This document shows, piece after piece, positions 10,140 through 19,260 of a stretch of 19,306 bases of DNA; within the stretch, counting starts at the first letter, position 1, and every line of letters begins with the position of its first letter. The stretch comes from Gracilaria vermiculophylla. Taxonomy: Eukaryota; Rhodophyta; Florideophyceae; Gracilariales; Gracilariaceae. The stretch spans positions 2,118,754-2,138,059 of the forward strand of contig JAHNZQ020000004.1 in assembly GCA_019155205.2 (NCBI GenBank), written 5' to 3'. A program made the translations under genes and the position numbers. The notes under the pieces were generated by a model. That model saw only the letters and a program-made list of their open reading frames with translations. It made no database searches and had not been told where the DNA came from.

Positions 10140-11138
10140 GTGCTGGATAGTCTGACACCCGGTGCAGGACCGTCTACGGAGATTCTTGCCGGAGCGGTTA
10201 TCCAAATAGCACCTATTACTGTCGTGGTTTCCCAGGTCGAGGACCTGGTATTGAGGTTCCGCGCTTTGCGAGCTGTCTATGAAGCCCTTTCGAGGGAGTT
10301 CGCCACCATACGAAAGGGTGTTGAGGATAGGCCCATACGGGTAGTGGTTGAGGACTTGCGTTTTCTGAGTTCAGATCTCAACACCATACTGGAATGTTTA
10401 CATGGACTAACCACCTTCCTAGATTGAGATGAGACCAAGTGTAACCGTGTCTGATCCCATCTCGAGACGTTGGAAACGGAACTCCTGACGGACACGCGAA
10501 TCCTCACTGGGCTAGCTGCAGTCTCTTTACGAGATGATCAGATGGGGATGCAGAAAGACCGCAGTACGCGGCAATTCAAAGGGCACAAGCATGACCATTA
10601 TGATGACATGTAGAATTCGTCGAGTTCTTCACCGAGCGATTTGGAAGATTCTGGGAGCTCAGAATATGATTCTGAAGACCCGAAGAAGCGCTTATTCCGC
10701 TGTAATCGTTCATTTAGTACTGCTGGTGCCATTTAGGCAGAAATAAAGGGCAGGAAGCACAATGGTCTCAAGGATTTCAAGCTGACAAACCCGATGTATT
10801 GGAAGCTTTTTTCTTACCACTACTCCCTGCTGGAATGTTCCGCAATGTATATAACACCCCGTGACACGTGAAGAGTGCGGGATTTCAACAAAAGAATTCC
10901 ACTCATGTTGCGTAACCAGACCTTTTGGAGAGAAGACTCAATAATGGTGTTGGAGGTTGTGGCGCGATTTGTCACCGAAACCGATGTCCATGGGATGCAA
11001 GAGGGGAAATCTTACGTTACAGTGCCGTATTGGTTTCGAGGAATAAAACCCTGTCAGTTGTTCATGCCGAGCCTCTCAAAGAAGTTTAGGTTGCTGGCCA
11101 GAAGTGTGGTATCGTCAGTTCTCCTTACAAATTGGTAG
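10140..11138 (+). pseudogene. gag: Third gypsy element: gag pseudogene
   Basis: One reading frame runs 333 codons with no frameshift but five internal stops: TGA 10425-10427, TGA 10452-10454, TAG 10611-10613, TAG 10734-10736 and TGA 10869-10871. The final stop is TAG 11136-11138. The N-terminal third is helical (VVSQVEDLVLRFRALRAVYE, later HLETLETELLTDTRI), probably coiled coil. An acidic Ser-rich linker follows (SSSSPSDLEDSGSSEYDSED), then KGRKHNGLKDFKLTNP. The segment WREDSIMVLEVVARF with HGMQEGKSYVTVPYWFRG matches the capsid block of copy 1 (DEDPISVLKFLTRF, NGVYGGAAVW) in the same order and spacing. No protease or RT follows, so the element is truncated after gag. Confidence 0.65.
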
Positions 11139-12027
11139 CACACAACGTCTGTTAGCGTTTTTCGGTGACTCCAAAGGTGCGGATTCCTAGAGGTGGTCCC
11201 CGGTAATTACGTTTACGAGCCGCGGGAATCCTGAAAAAGGGTCAGCAAGCGCCAACAGGAGGAGGGGATTCCCTGGGCGCACAATGCTCTTACAGTCGCT
11301 GCTATGATACTATCTGGAGGTCGGCGGCTTATAAACCACATCTTAAGGGATCGTAAATACCATGAGGCGTCCAACTCTTCTGTCGCCTACAAAACGTAGG
11401 CGGCTTGCAGTTCCCAGCCAGGGCACGGGCCGGTCGGGCGTGATTGCTGGCTTCTTTTCGTGCTGCAGTTACGCTTATTATCCTACAGCGCCTGGCACTT
11501 CGATTTCCGAACAGCTGCCTTTTGGTAAACGCCCTAGTCTTCACGTCCGCTTCTCCGTCCTCATTGAGAGAAATCTCAACTCATAGTTTTCCCATCTGTT
11601 CTTTCATCGTTCTCCGTTTTAAATGAACTCATTCCCTATTATGGTGTTCATTTTTTCCCTTTCATCCCTCTATGAATCCCTTCAGCGTTTTCCTCGACAG
11701 CGTCGTGACACGATTTTATCTCCAGACGGGTGTATATCGGCAAGCCTCTCCCCGGGTGGTGTTCGGTCCAATTTCTCTGGTGGCATCACACACTCGGTCT
11801 CCGTTATTCCAAATACGCACACCATCGGGATGACTTCTCCAGACTAGGCTCCTGCTTCTTCGTCTAATTCCGACGTTTATCCCAACCACTACTGGTGCGC
11901 CGCTCTGCGTAGGGGAGCAATTCGAACATCGTGCTACACGGGTCTTTGCGCCCTTCCGTGATAGGCGCATCAGTCTCCCTTGTTCCATGGAGTTCCCCAT
12001 TTTTGGTTGTACCTTTAGGCGATGTGA
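11139..12027. other. Unassigned, no recognisable gene
   Basis: About 0.9 kb after the gag remnant. Short frames (11362-11586, 11444-11626, 11623-11847, +; 11716-12000, -) overlap one another and show no domain. Retroelement protease and RT are absent here, so the gag at 10140-11138 ends without its pol. Nothing else is recognised. Confidence 0.4.
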
Positions 12028-12339
12028 TTCCGCGCCGTACCGGAGGTCGCTTGGAACAACAAAAAGTTAGACCGGGTGGACGCCTTCCGTGCTCACGGGC
12101 TTCATACTCCGGTGCATGGAGATAATGCTTCGATCACGGTAGAACACTGTGGCAAGCCTTATCTCAAGTGCGAGGAAGAGCACGAGATTCAGTCTCGACT
12201 CCAGCTGCTTCTTCACAGGAAAGGGACTTACCAGCGAGCGGAGCGGCCTAAATGCATCGCCGATGGAGGCTCCTCCCTTGTAGTACTGCCATTTTACCTT
12301 TATAATGGTCTACTAAACTGGCTGAACCTCAACCGATGA
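12028..12339 (+). other. Coding-like frame of unknown function
   Basis: A frame open from just after a TGA at 12025-12027 to the stop at 12337-12339, about 103 codons, with no ATG near its beginning. The composition looks protein-like (for example GKPYLKCEEEHEIQSRLQLL), with a charged central part and a hydrophobic end (LVVLPFYLYNGLL). I do not recognise it. The string CIADGGSSLVVLP loosely recalls a retroviral protease loop (D-T-G-A/S) but lacks the Thr, so I do not call it one. It may be debris of the element whose gag lies at 10140-11138. Confidence 0.2.
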
Positions 12340-12902
12340 AGGACGCACCTTGCCGACGAGACACGAGTGCGGAACGCTTTTGTATATATCTATGGTTGGA
12401 ACACCAAAGGGGTTCATGATATTCCTTGGGGGTAGCGTCAGAAGTACAAGCTCAAGGCGAATGACTCCTGGAAGGACACTTGGGTCTCCTTCCATCTCAG
12501 CGTAGCGACGCTAATCACATGTCGCGTATCATACCCCGGGCTTTGGATTCACAGGACTTCGTAGGACGTTTCACCATGCTGCTCGCCACGACGGCATACA
12601 TGGTCGTCCCTCTTGCGCCTTGTCTCCAGGCAGCATACAAGGGCATCACTTTCTGTACTCGGTGTCGTCACGCTCGCCATTACTGAGATTTTTCGTCACA
12701 GCCAACAACAGGACGTTTTCTTTCCTTTTCAGTGCCAATTATAAAGGTCCTTCGCTGTTTAGGGATTTCGTTCCTGGTTGAAGGCAACATATAAAGCGAA
12801 TGCAAGGCAATGACGCTGCTAGATAAAATCCATCACGTGGCGTGGACCGATACGCCGAGGTTTTTCTGGTAGGAATATGGCGGACCCAAGTTTTATCCCC
12901 TT
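12340..12902. other. Unassigned, no recognisable gene
   Basis: About 0.56 kb. One 68-codon frame (12480-12686, +) contains a hydrophobic stretch (FTMLLATTAYMVVPLAPCL) that could form a membrane helix, but there is no other support for a gene. Minus-strand frames here are probably shadows. No repeat or RNA gene is recognised. Confidence 0.35.
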
Positions 12903-13890
12903 GTGATGAGCCCCAACGGAGATGATGACGGGCGAGCTTACCCAGCCTTACCCCACCTTGACGCTTCTCGTAATGATCAGGTTCCTCGGCTGCGTATTTC
13001 GGATTATAATCATATAGAGGGGAGCCTGGCGATCGGTAGGCCACCTTCCGCACCAGCTCTGTGGTACGACGTGGCTGCGCCTCTCAAGGTGGTGGCGCGA
13101 CCTCCAGCATCGATGCCGGATCGTCCAGTGGCGATGGCGGGTGTGACTTCACTGGAAGAGGAGAGAATATCCCCGTTCCGACTGATTCCGCCACGGTGGT
13201 ACAACCCTCTTTGAAGAGCATCCCGTTTCCGGTTAATAAGCCTAGTATGAGAAGCGCCCCGGCTTCTGTGCCGCCGCCACTTCCGGTTCCGGCTGCTCCG
13301 CCTTTGTACCTGCCTTTATTTATGGCAGTGACTGCAGCATGTGCTCGAAAACCCACCGTTTCATCTGGTATGCCGTCCACGACTGCTTCTTTGGCGACTA
13401 TCATTCCGTCAGCAGGGTCTACCGCCATCGTCACATCTTTGGGGAGATCGTACTCTGGGGCTCTTGGCATTGCCTTTCAGAAGCTAGTGCAGGTTCGTCG
13501 AGTTACTTGACCGCCATGCGCCCCCTTCTCCTGTAAAGGCGCAGCACAAGGCTAGTAACTGGGCTCCAGAGCTTTATAAGGCCCGGGCGGACTGAGCCCC
13601 ATTGGCCAGGAGAGGAGAGCCTGGAGGAATTCATTGAGAGGCGAGCTATAGCAGCGAATTCTTGCCTGCATGCAGAGTATGCCTCGTTTTTTGGTAACCT
13701 ATAGGCGTAAATAATCTGGTCACGGTAGTTATCCCACTTAGCGAAAGAAGAAGATACCCATGAGGTAGAGCAGCGGTTCCCTGACGAGTGAATGCCGTAA
13801 TAGGTCGTCGCAGTGGCATACGACGAACGAAAAGAAGCAAACTGGAGGCGAGAACTACAACTACAGATGAGGGGAAGATAACGGACGATG
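12903..13890 (+). other. Coding-like Pro/Ser/Ala-rich stretch followed by a charged helical stretch, unknown
   Basis: Plus-strand frames shift twice. 12903-13214 is open for 103 codons. 13061-13510 is open for 149 codons, rich in Pro, Ala and Ser (SVPPPLPVPAAPPLYLPLF), like a disordered linker. At about 13610-13890 a third segment reads as charged helix (EESLEEFIERRAIAANS, AYDERKEANWRREL) but with many stops. The order of disordered linker then charged helix is common in N-terminal gag regions of gypsy elements, so this may be a fourth gag remnant. I recognise no conserved motif, and the opposite strand is also fairly open (13084-13470), so the strand call is weak. Confidence 0.22.
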
Positions 13891-13967
13891 AAAACCAGCT
13901 CCGTCTTAGGGCCTCTACCCCTTTTCTAACCGGAAAGACCTATGCAAAAATTCGTTTCCGCCCCAAA

Positions 13968-14129
13968 TTGTGCGCGATATCTCCTGAAGAAGTTTTCCGG
14001 GATGGGTCACGTGGTTTCTCCCATTTCTACCTTTGAACTGTGCCCGTATCATCTTACGCGGAACAGAAGTCCTGCAGGGGTTCGTCTGTGAGAAAAAATA
14101 TTATCCACCGCATAAAGGATATCACTTTG
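13968..14129 (-). pseudogene. Gypsy copy 2: chromodomain remnant
   Basis: On the minus strand, reading from 14129 downward: YAVDNIFSHRRTPAGLLFRV, then R-stop-YGH, then EMGETT, a stop and PIPENFFRRYRAQ. This follows the chromodomain pattern (YxVDxILxHR, then VRWYGY, then a WEP-like block and a closing helix). A TGA replaces the Trp of the RW-YGY strand, and a second stop lies before PIPENF. Chromodomains at the integrase C-terminus direct chromovirus insertion to marked chromatin. It is about 75 bp beyond the GPY/F part and one frame off it, so one frameshift separates them. Further downstream (3' LTR side) I cannot identify an LTR. Confidence 0.65.
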
Positions 14130-14205
14130 GGGGTAATAATGGCGTCGGGAGCTCCCATCAATTATTTACCAAGAGGTATGATATTATTTCCAGTATCCAT
14201 CGATA

Positions 14206-15640
14206 TCATCGCTTCAAAGGTGGTCGGAGGAAGAATTTCCGCATGTGGCACATGAGGAGGGATGTCGGGCGTTTTTTAAGGCAAATCGCCTTGCTTTTCG
14301 TCACCCGATCACGATAAACGACGTCTCGGAGCCTGTTTGCCTCGATAGCGACAGTGTCTCTGTATGTTTCCAGGATTTTGTAAGGCCGTGAGGCATTTAG
14401 TGCTACTTTGCAAGTGACGTCCAGGGGTTCATCGGTTGTCACCCCAGGTTAGTCGCCAAAGACCTCGTCGTTTTTCTTCAGATGTAGGCCTTCTCTCACC
14501 ATTTTGTCATAACCCAGTTCATATCTACTCTGCGGGGCGTTGAGCCTGTCCTTCGCGAGGTAGAGTGAGTCCCCAAAGCGCCTCAAAATGGAGCTTTTTG
14601 AATGAGCCACCGGTACTGCCTGGGGCCCATTCGTCGGGTACGCCATGAGGCGTGCCGTTATAACGGAACTAGGCGGGTAGCGTGAAAGCACCATATGGAA
14701 TGGAGCGGTCCCCATGAAGCGATGCACCTTCGGGTTGTATGCATATATGAGGGGCCCTCCATATGCGTCCCAATCATTCTATTGATCCGCGACACAGTGT
14801 ATCAGACTTAAGGCGATGGTTCTGTTACATTTCTTCGTCTGTCCGTCGGTATGGGGATGGTTTGCAGTGGTAAACAACTGCTCCATCCCCAGCATTCCTG
14901 AAATTGCGCTGAATAGCGTCGCTGCAAACTGGGGTCTATTGTCCGTAAAAAGGTACACAGGGATCCTATATGGTTAGACCCATTTATCCAGATAATTGTC
15001 AGCAATTACTGTTGCCGTGGTGCTTCTAAGGGAAATGGTGTGCATGATGTTTGATAATTAAACCAGGATCACCAGGATAAATTGGTGTACTTTCTCCGAC
15101 TGCGGAAGAGGGCCCGAAATATTCAATACCACAAACTCAAAAGGTCCTAAAGGCGAGAAACGGGTGAGAGGCGTCCGTTGTTTGCAAAAATTTCCCCAAG
15201 CGGCGGCGCACAAGCGACAATCTGCCACCGTTTAGAAAGCTTCCCTAACCATATATGTCCAATAAAACTCCCTACTCATGCTCAAGTACATGCGCGGTCC
15301 ACTGCGATGCCCTGCAAGGCAAGGATAGTGTGAAAGATATAGCACCCTCGCCCGTAGACTCCTCGTGGCTACCATTTGGAAAGCACCGTCCAGTAGAGCG
15401 CGGCATACAAGTAAACTATCACTGTCGACATCAAATGACGATGTTAGAATCTCCACAGTAGCGAATCCTTCCTTGCAGTACGTATCCAGACTCTGGTCCT
15501 TCAGGAACTCCCCCTTGGAGAGAGGAAGAAATTTCTTTTCCTATTTGAAGAGGGGCATCACCTCAGAGAGAACAGTAAACCTGGATTTAGGTTCAAAGCA
15601 TTCCACGCATTCTCCTTCGAATAATTCTTTTTTGTTGCCG
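14206..15640 (-). pseudogene. Gypsy copy 2: integrase remnant
   Basis: Minus-strand integrase, homologous to 7640-8890 on the plus strand. The zinc domain shows HYPCLAGHRSGPRMYLSMS, REFYWTYMVREAF and VADCRLC with both Cys kept. In the core, the first Asp is Asn (VVLNISGPLP, AAT at 15121-15123). The second Asp is kept (LFTDNRPQF, GAC at 14941-14943). The Glu is Lys (HPHTDGQTKKCNRT, AAG at 14833-14835). C-terminal domain: HRFMGTAPFHMVLSRYPP, then the GPY/F-type SRPYKILETYRDTVAIEANR and LRDVVYRDRVTK. The whole stretch stays in one frame, joined with the RNase H part, and is interrupted only by stop codons such as F-stop-TVADC and KWV-stop-PYR. Two of three catalytic residues are lost. Confidence 0.85.
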
Positions 15641-16257
15641 ACTATGATGACTAGACACGGAAAACTATCCTCCAAAAATATTTTATCTTCTCTCTCTGTA
15701 GAGATACGTCACAGTGCGTCAGCCACCTGGGTTTTTTTACCAGAGTGGTGGGCGACGTCAAACTCGTTTTCCGGGAGGCGTAGTCTCCACCTCTACAGGC
15801 GGCCGGAAGCATCCATCGAGGACAGTATACACTTTAGTGGTGAGTGGTTCGTCCTCAAAGTGAAACACGTGCTCTCCAGGTATGGGCGTGAAAGCAACAC
15901 CGCCCATACCTTGGTAAAACATTCGCGCTCCAAGGTAGCATAGTTCACTTCCGTCAGTGGGACGCTGCGAATCCAGTATCTTATAAGTTGAAATCCACCT
16001 TCAGATTGTTCTTGTAGAAGGGCCTATCCAACCTGATATTTATAGCGGTTGATGTCCAACACCATTCGGCCGTTCCGCTTTGGGAGGACCGAGATCAGTG
16101 GCTCTATTATACCCCTATTCAAGTTCTTAAAGACCTCGAACTTTTTGTCTGTTACGAATTCTAATAACCTCAGTTTTTTTTCTCCACGAGGCGATGAAAC
16201 GGCGCTGAAATACGGTAGCAATTCGGATTAAACTTCCAAAAGACATTTCACAACCCT
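15641..16257 (-). pseudogene. Gypsy copy 2: RT end and RNase H remnant
   Basis: Minus-strand sequence beginning in the RT connection (NVFWKFNPNCYRISAPFHRL), through LLEFVTDKKFEVFKNLNRG and EPLISVLPKRNGRMVLDI, into RNase H. The RNase H motifs are LDINRYKYQVG, LERECFTKVWAV, LRTNHSPLKCIL and SSMDASGRL. The first catalytic Asp is Asn (16048-16050) and the third is Asn (15847-15849); the Glu of ERE is kept. In-frame stops occur, for example after YQVG and after SGRL, but there is no frameshift. Homology to copy 1 ends near 16257. The RT fingers and palm, protease and gag are absent, consistent with interruption by the piggyBac element that starts at 16280. Confidence 0.82.
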
Positions 16258-16279
16258 ATTGTCTATCCGACCGGTGCGC

Positions 16280-16297
16280 TGACCTCATATGAGGTGA
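16280..16297. repeat. Probable left terminal repeat of piggyBac element (18-bp palindrome, one mismatch)
   Basis: TGACCTCATATGAGGTGA differs at one base from the 18-mers at 19052 and 19072. The core ACCTCATATGAGGT is a perfect 14-bp palindrome. Similarity to the right-hand end does not extend inward beyond the 18-mer. Confidence 0.55.
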
Positions 16298-17075
16298 GTG
16301 CATCATTGCGCAAAATAAAAAAATAAAAAATTGGAATTTGACCCGTAGGCCAATATTTTGGAACATTTAAAAACCAAAACCTGTCCTCCAGAATTGCCTG
16401 TGAACAATAAATAGGTACGAACCACGCAATGCGCTAGCACAGCAGATCAGTGGTCATTAGACTACATGCGAGCAACCTGTTTTGAGATCGAACTTCGCTG
16501 AGTTTCTAAAAACTCAAAAACCTTCTACGGGAGCTCTACAAATTCTAAAAATACTTAAACTCTCAGAACGTGTTCAACACTCACTTGAACAGCAGACAGA
16601 ATAGAGTGACATCTGGTAGAAGAGAAGTTCCGTTTTAGAATTTAAATAATCTAGCAATTCAAAATAACGCGGATGGAATTAGTTGGGGGCTTAAGGTAAA
16701 AGAACTTTTGCTCATTAATTGCATTGGAATGTTGAATTCTACTTAGGAAGCGAATGTTGTCAACATTTTTGACATTTATTTTAGATACCGTGCTTTACTA
16801 TACCGTGACATACCTCAATGTATTTCGTAAAACAATCTCTGTTCGTACCAGTGTGACATATAAACATTACTTTTTCTTTCCTTAAATAGCATCCAGAACA
16901 TAAACAGTTCGATTACGTATTACCTCCGCAATACTTCAATCGTGCTTGATACAAGGCTTTTGTGTTCATTACTTTTTTTGTTTTCCTTTTTCTAAAGGTT
17001 TGCTTTAAATGCAAGGCAGTGCTAACAAACATTGTTTTCACATTATTATTTCATTTTCCATTTCTTTTCTCTTCA
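16298..17075. other. AT-rich noncoding 3' region of the piggyBac element
   Basis: About 0.78 kb, clearly more AT-rich than the gypsy DNA on its left. It starts with an A-rich run at about 16309-16331 and has no recognisable gene on either strand. It lies downstream of the transposase stop (minus strand) and before the left terminal repeat, so it is probably the element's 3' untranslated and subterminal DNA. I see no clear polyadenylation signal cluster or internal repeat. Confidence 0.45.
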
Positions 17076-18883
17076 TTAAGCCAGTGATTTCCCATTTTTT
17101 TCTTTTAATTCATCAGCAAGCTCAAAATAAATTTAAGGAGGCCTATATCGCTCCTCCTTCCATTTTCTGCCTTAAACGCAGCTTTCATGCATCCAAAATG
17201 CAAATCGATAAAAGGAAGCAATTGACTCGAAATGACCACTCTTTTTCTTCTATGTTCTTTTCAAGATTTAAATCATCTTGTCGACATCTGTTGTGAAGGT
17301 CGATCATTGAAAATATTTGGTAATAATCTTCACAAATCTCAGGAATTGCAACCTCAAATTCCATTTTCTTAGAAATAGTTCCCTCCCGTCTTCATCTTTC
17401 CCGAACAAAAGAAGTTCCAGTATTAACTGTGTCCGAGGTTCAAATAAAGTACTTCCTATCTCGATCCATCCACATTACGGCCACCATGTCACTATTAGTG
17501 ACGATTCCTTTTGAGATCATAGATATAAAGTCGCCTCTGTTGCTTAAAGTAATTTCAGATAAGTGTTTCATAGGAGAATCCCTTGATGCATCTTTGATTA
17601 CTCCAGTAAATTTCAATTCTTTTTCCATGAGTGGTTTGGGGGTGTTGACGGATGCAAAAAAAGAATCAGCGCATACCAAACGACCTAATCCAAACCATGG
17701 TTGTAGTAAACGGAGTAGGGTAGTCGTTTCATGAGTATCGTCGGAATCAAAACCCTGTTCCGGATCAATAGCACCTATATTGAATTCAATATTCAGCACT
17801 ATACTACTTCGTCCACAACAAACAGCTTTCATTTCAAGACAATTTTCCGGCTTTTTATCCAATGTTGTATAATGGGGAAGCCCCACATCCATCCATTGAC
17901 CTCCTAATCCACACCACCCTGACATTTCTTCGTCAGCACATAAAGCATGTGATGGCGTGAAAAATGAATGGCAATGATTATTGGCTGCCTTCACAAAATC
18001 AGCTCTAATCATCCATCTTACGATTCATTGCTCTTCAGTCACATCATTTTCGCTGAAACATACGCAACTTCGAAGCGATTCAAATCTGTTTCGTGACAAA
18101 CAAAGTCCAATTTTAGATTGTGGAATGAACTTAGAAAAAGGCTCAAAGCTCCAAAGATCGCCTCTGTTCAAAAACTCAATACCAGTCATTAAAATAAGAA
18201 CTCCGAATAACTTGAGCACCTCCTCTCCTGATGTCCTACGAGCGCCTTTGCTTTCTTGTCAAATATTTTAGTCTGCTCACAATAAATTCCAAATGAGGAA
18301 TTGAAAACAACCAAATAAAGAAATACAGTGCAGTCATTCCTGAAGGAGCGTGACGTGGTCAGATAAAATCTCCTGCTGAACCATTAACTTTCCACTGATG
18401 CATTTGCATACAACCATCCAGAAGACTCAACCTCGTACAGGCTTCCCATTTCCGACCATGAGCATTTGTTGATTGGCAGATTGCATGCAGATTTTGATCA
18501 TCTGGCTGCTCTTGCAAAATTTGCATATCCAGTGGTGTAACAATAGCTTCACCTTCAGCAGTTTCGATGTTACTCGGGTCAATCGCATGAATTTGTTTTT
18601 CTGCAGCGTGCGGGGTCTTTTTAACACCGATACCGAGTTCGACTCTGGATAAAGGTAGAGTAACTTCTTTCTCACGATTGGGTAAACTGAAGTTTAGCCT
18701 CAAGAATGTGAGACTTCGATTGTTGATTCTGTGAACATCAAAATTTTGAAATATTTCTCAGACCGTTGTGGACTTCCACAGAGATCCATACTGGCGTCAA
18801 CATTCCGCATCACTGGTAACCCGGCGAGCGCGGCTGTTGATAGTTGTTCCAGCAGTTCTGCGAGGATCTGTGGACGATGCCAT
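17076..18883 (-). pseudogene. piggyBac-type transposase pseudogene (DDE_Tnp_1_7 family)
   Basis: The transposase would cut and paste the element. The start ATG is taken at 18881-18883 (MASSTDPRRTAGTT): the facing copy at 19261 has the same start, and the arms agree better after it (2 differences in 46) than before it (about 15 in 90). The first ~180 codons are variable. The conserved fold then begins (TALYFFIWLFSIPHLEFIVS; GEEVLKLFGVLILMTGIEFL). Presumed catalytic Asp residues remain in CADEEMSGW (17932-17934), CADSFFASV (17665-17667) and MIDLHNRCRQDD (17299-17301). WMDRDRKYFI and the closing YFELADELKEKN also fit. Frameshifts lie near 18245 and 17150. Seven in-frame stops precede the second frameshift, all TGA: 18797, 18758, 18359, 18025, 17440, 17392 and 17185. 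Total length, about 600 codons, is normal for the family. Confidence 0.85.
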
Positions 18884-19051
18884 AGTTTACGAATGTTGTG
18901 GACAGCTATGATTGATATAACAGTCATAATTGCTCCTTGGGTGTTGTGGACCCAGTTTAGCGCTGCCGGCGTCGACAACATGAAAAAGATGTCAGAACAA
19001 AAAATTGGGAAAAGTTTTTATGTTTTCACATAATTACATAGTACTTAAAAT

Positions 19052-19069
19052 TGACCTCATATGAGGTCA
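19052..19069. repeat. Terminal 18-bp palindrome of the left piggyBac copy
   Basis: TGACCTCATATGAGGTCA, a perfect palindrome. It lies at the outer 5' end of the minus-strand element and is separated by two A bases from an identical copy. Confidence 0.7.
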
Positions 19070-19071
19070 AA

Positions 19072-19089
19072 TGACCTCATATGAGGTCA
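19072..19089. repeat. Terminal 18-bp palindrome of the right piggyBac copy
   Basis: Identical 18-mer beginning the plus-strand copy. Together with 19052-19069 it can fold as one ~52-bp near-perfect hairpin, broken only at the central few bases. Confidence 0.7.
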
Positions 19090-19260
19090 ATTTTAATAAC
19101 TTTGTAGTTAGGTGAAAACATTAAAACTTTTCCCAATTATTTTTTGTTCTGATATCCTCATCGTGTTGTCGACGCCGGAAGGGCTGAACTGTGTCCACAA
19201 CAACAAAGGGTGAATTGTGACTGTTACATCAATCAGAGTCGTCAACAACATTCGTAAACT

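Larger units (their letters stand above)
16280..19069 (-). mobile_element. piggyBac-type DNA transposon, decayed, about 2.8 kb
   Basis: The proposed element is bounded by an 18-bp sequence, TGACCTCATATGAGGTCA, at 19052-19069 and by a one-mismatch copy at 16280-16297. It encodes a broken transposase on the minus strand (17076-18883), with about 170 bp of 5' leader and about 780 bp of AT-rich 3' DNA. The 18-mer is itself a palindrome, so orientation of the two ends cannot be read from it. The usual piggyBac target duplication TTAA is not seen next to either copy. TTAA does occur a few bases inside the right-hand end, within TTAAAATTGACC. Insertion into gypsy copy 2 is suggested because gypsy homology stops about 23 bp from 16280. 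The boundaries are inference. Confidence 0.6.

Noticed and set aside
13084..13470. 128-codon minus-strand frame, Gly/Ala-rich
   Set aside because: Mostly the complement of a Pro/Ala/Ser-rich plus-strand frame. GC-rich, low-complexity sequence tends to be open on both strands, and neither product is recognised.
15365..15943. 192-codon plus-strand open frame, the longest in the window
   Set aside because: It is antisense to the RNase H and integrase of gypsy copy 2. The minus strand reads clear family motifs across the same bases (LERECFTKVWAV, SSMDASGRL, VADAL), and the plus translation shows no domain.
17009..17734. Plus-strand frames of 65-101 codons under the piggyBac transposase
   Set aside because: Antisense shadows; the minus strand carries the catalytic motifs of the transposase over the same positions.
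18700..18981. 93-codon minus-strand frame overlapping the transposase start
   Set aside because: It is in another frame from the transposase. In the facing arm the same frame has an early stop (TGA), whereas the 15 codons seen after the ATG at 18883/19261 are better conserved than the leader, so the latter is the real start.
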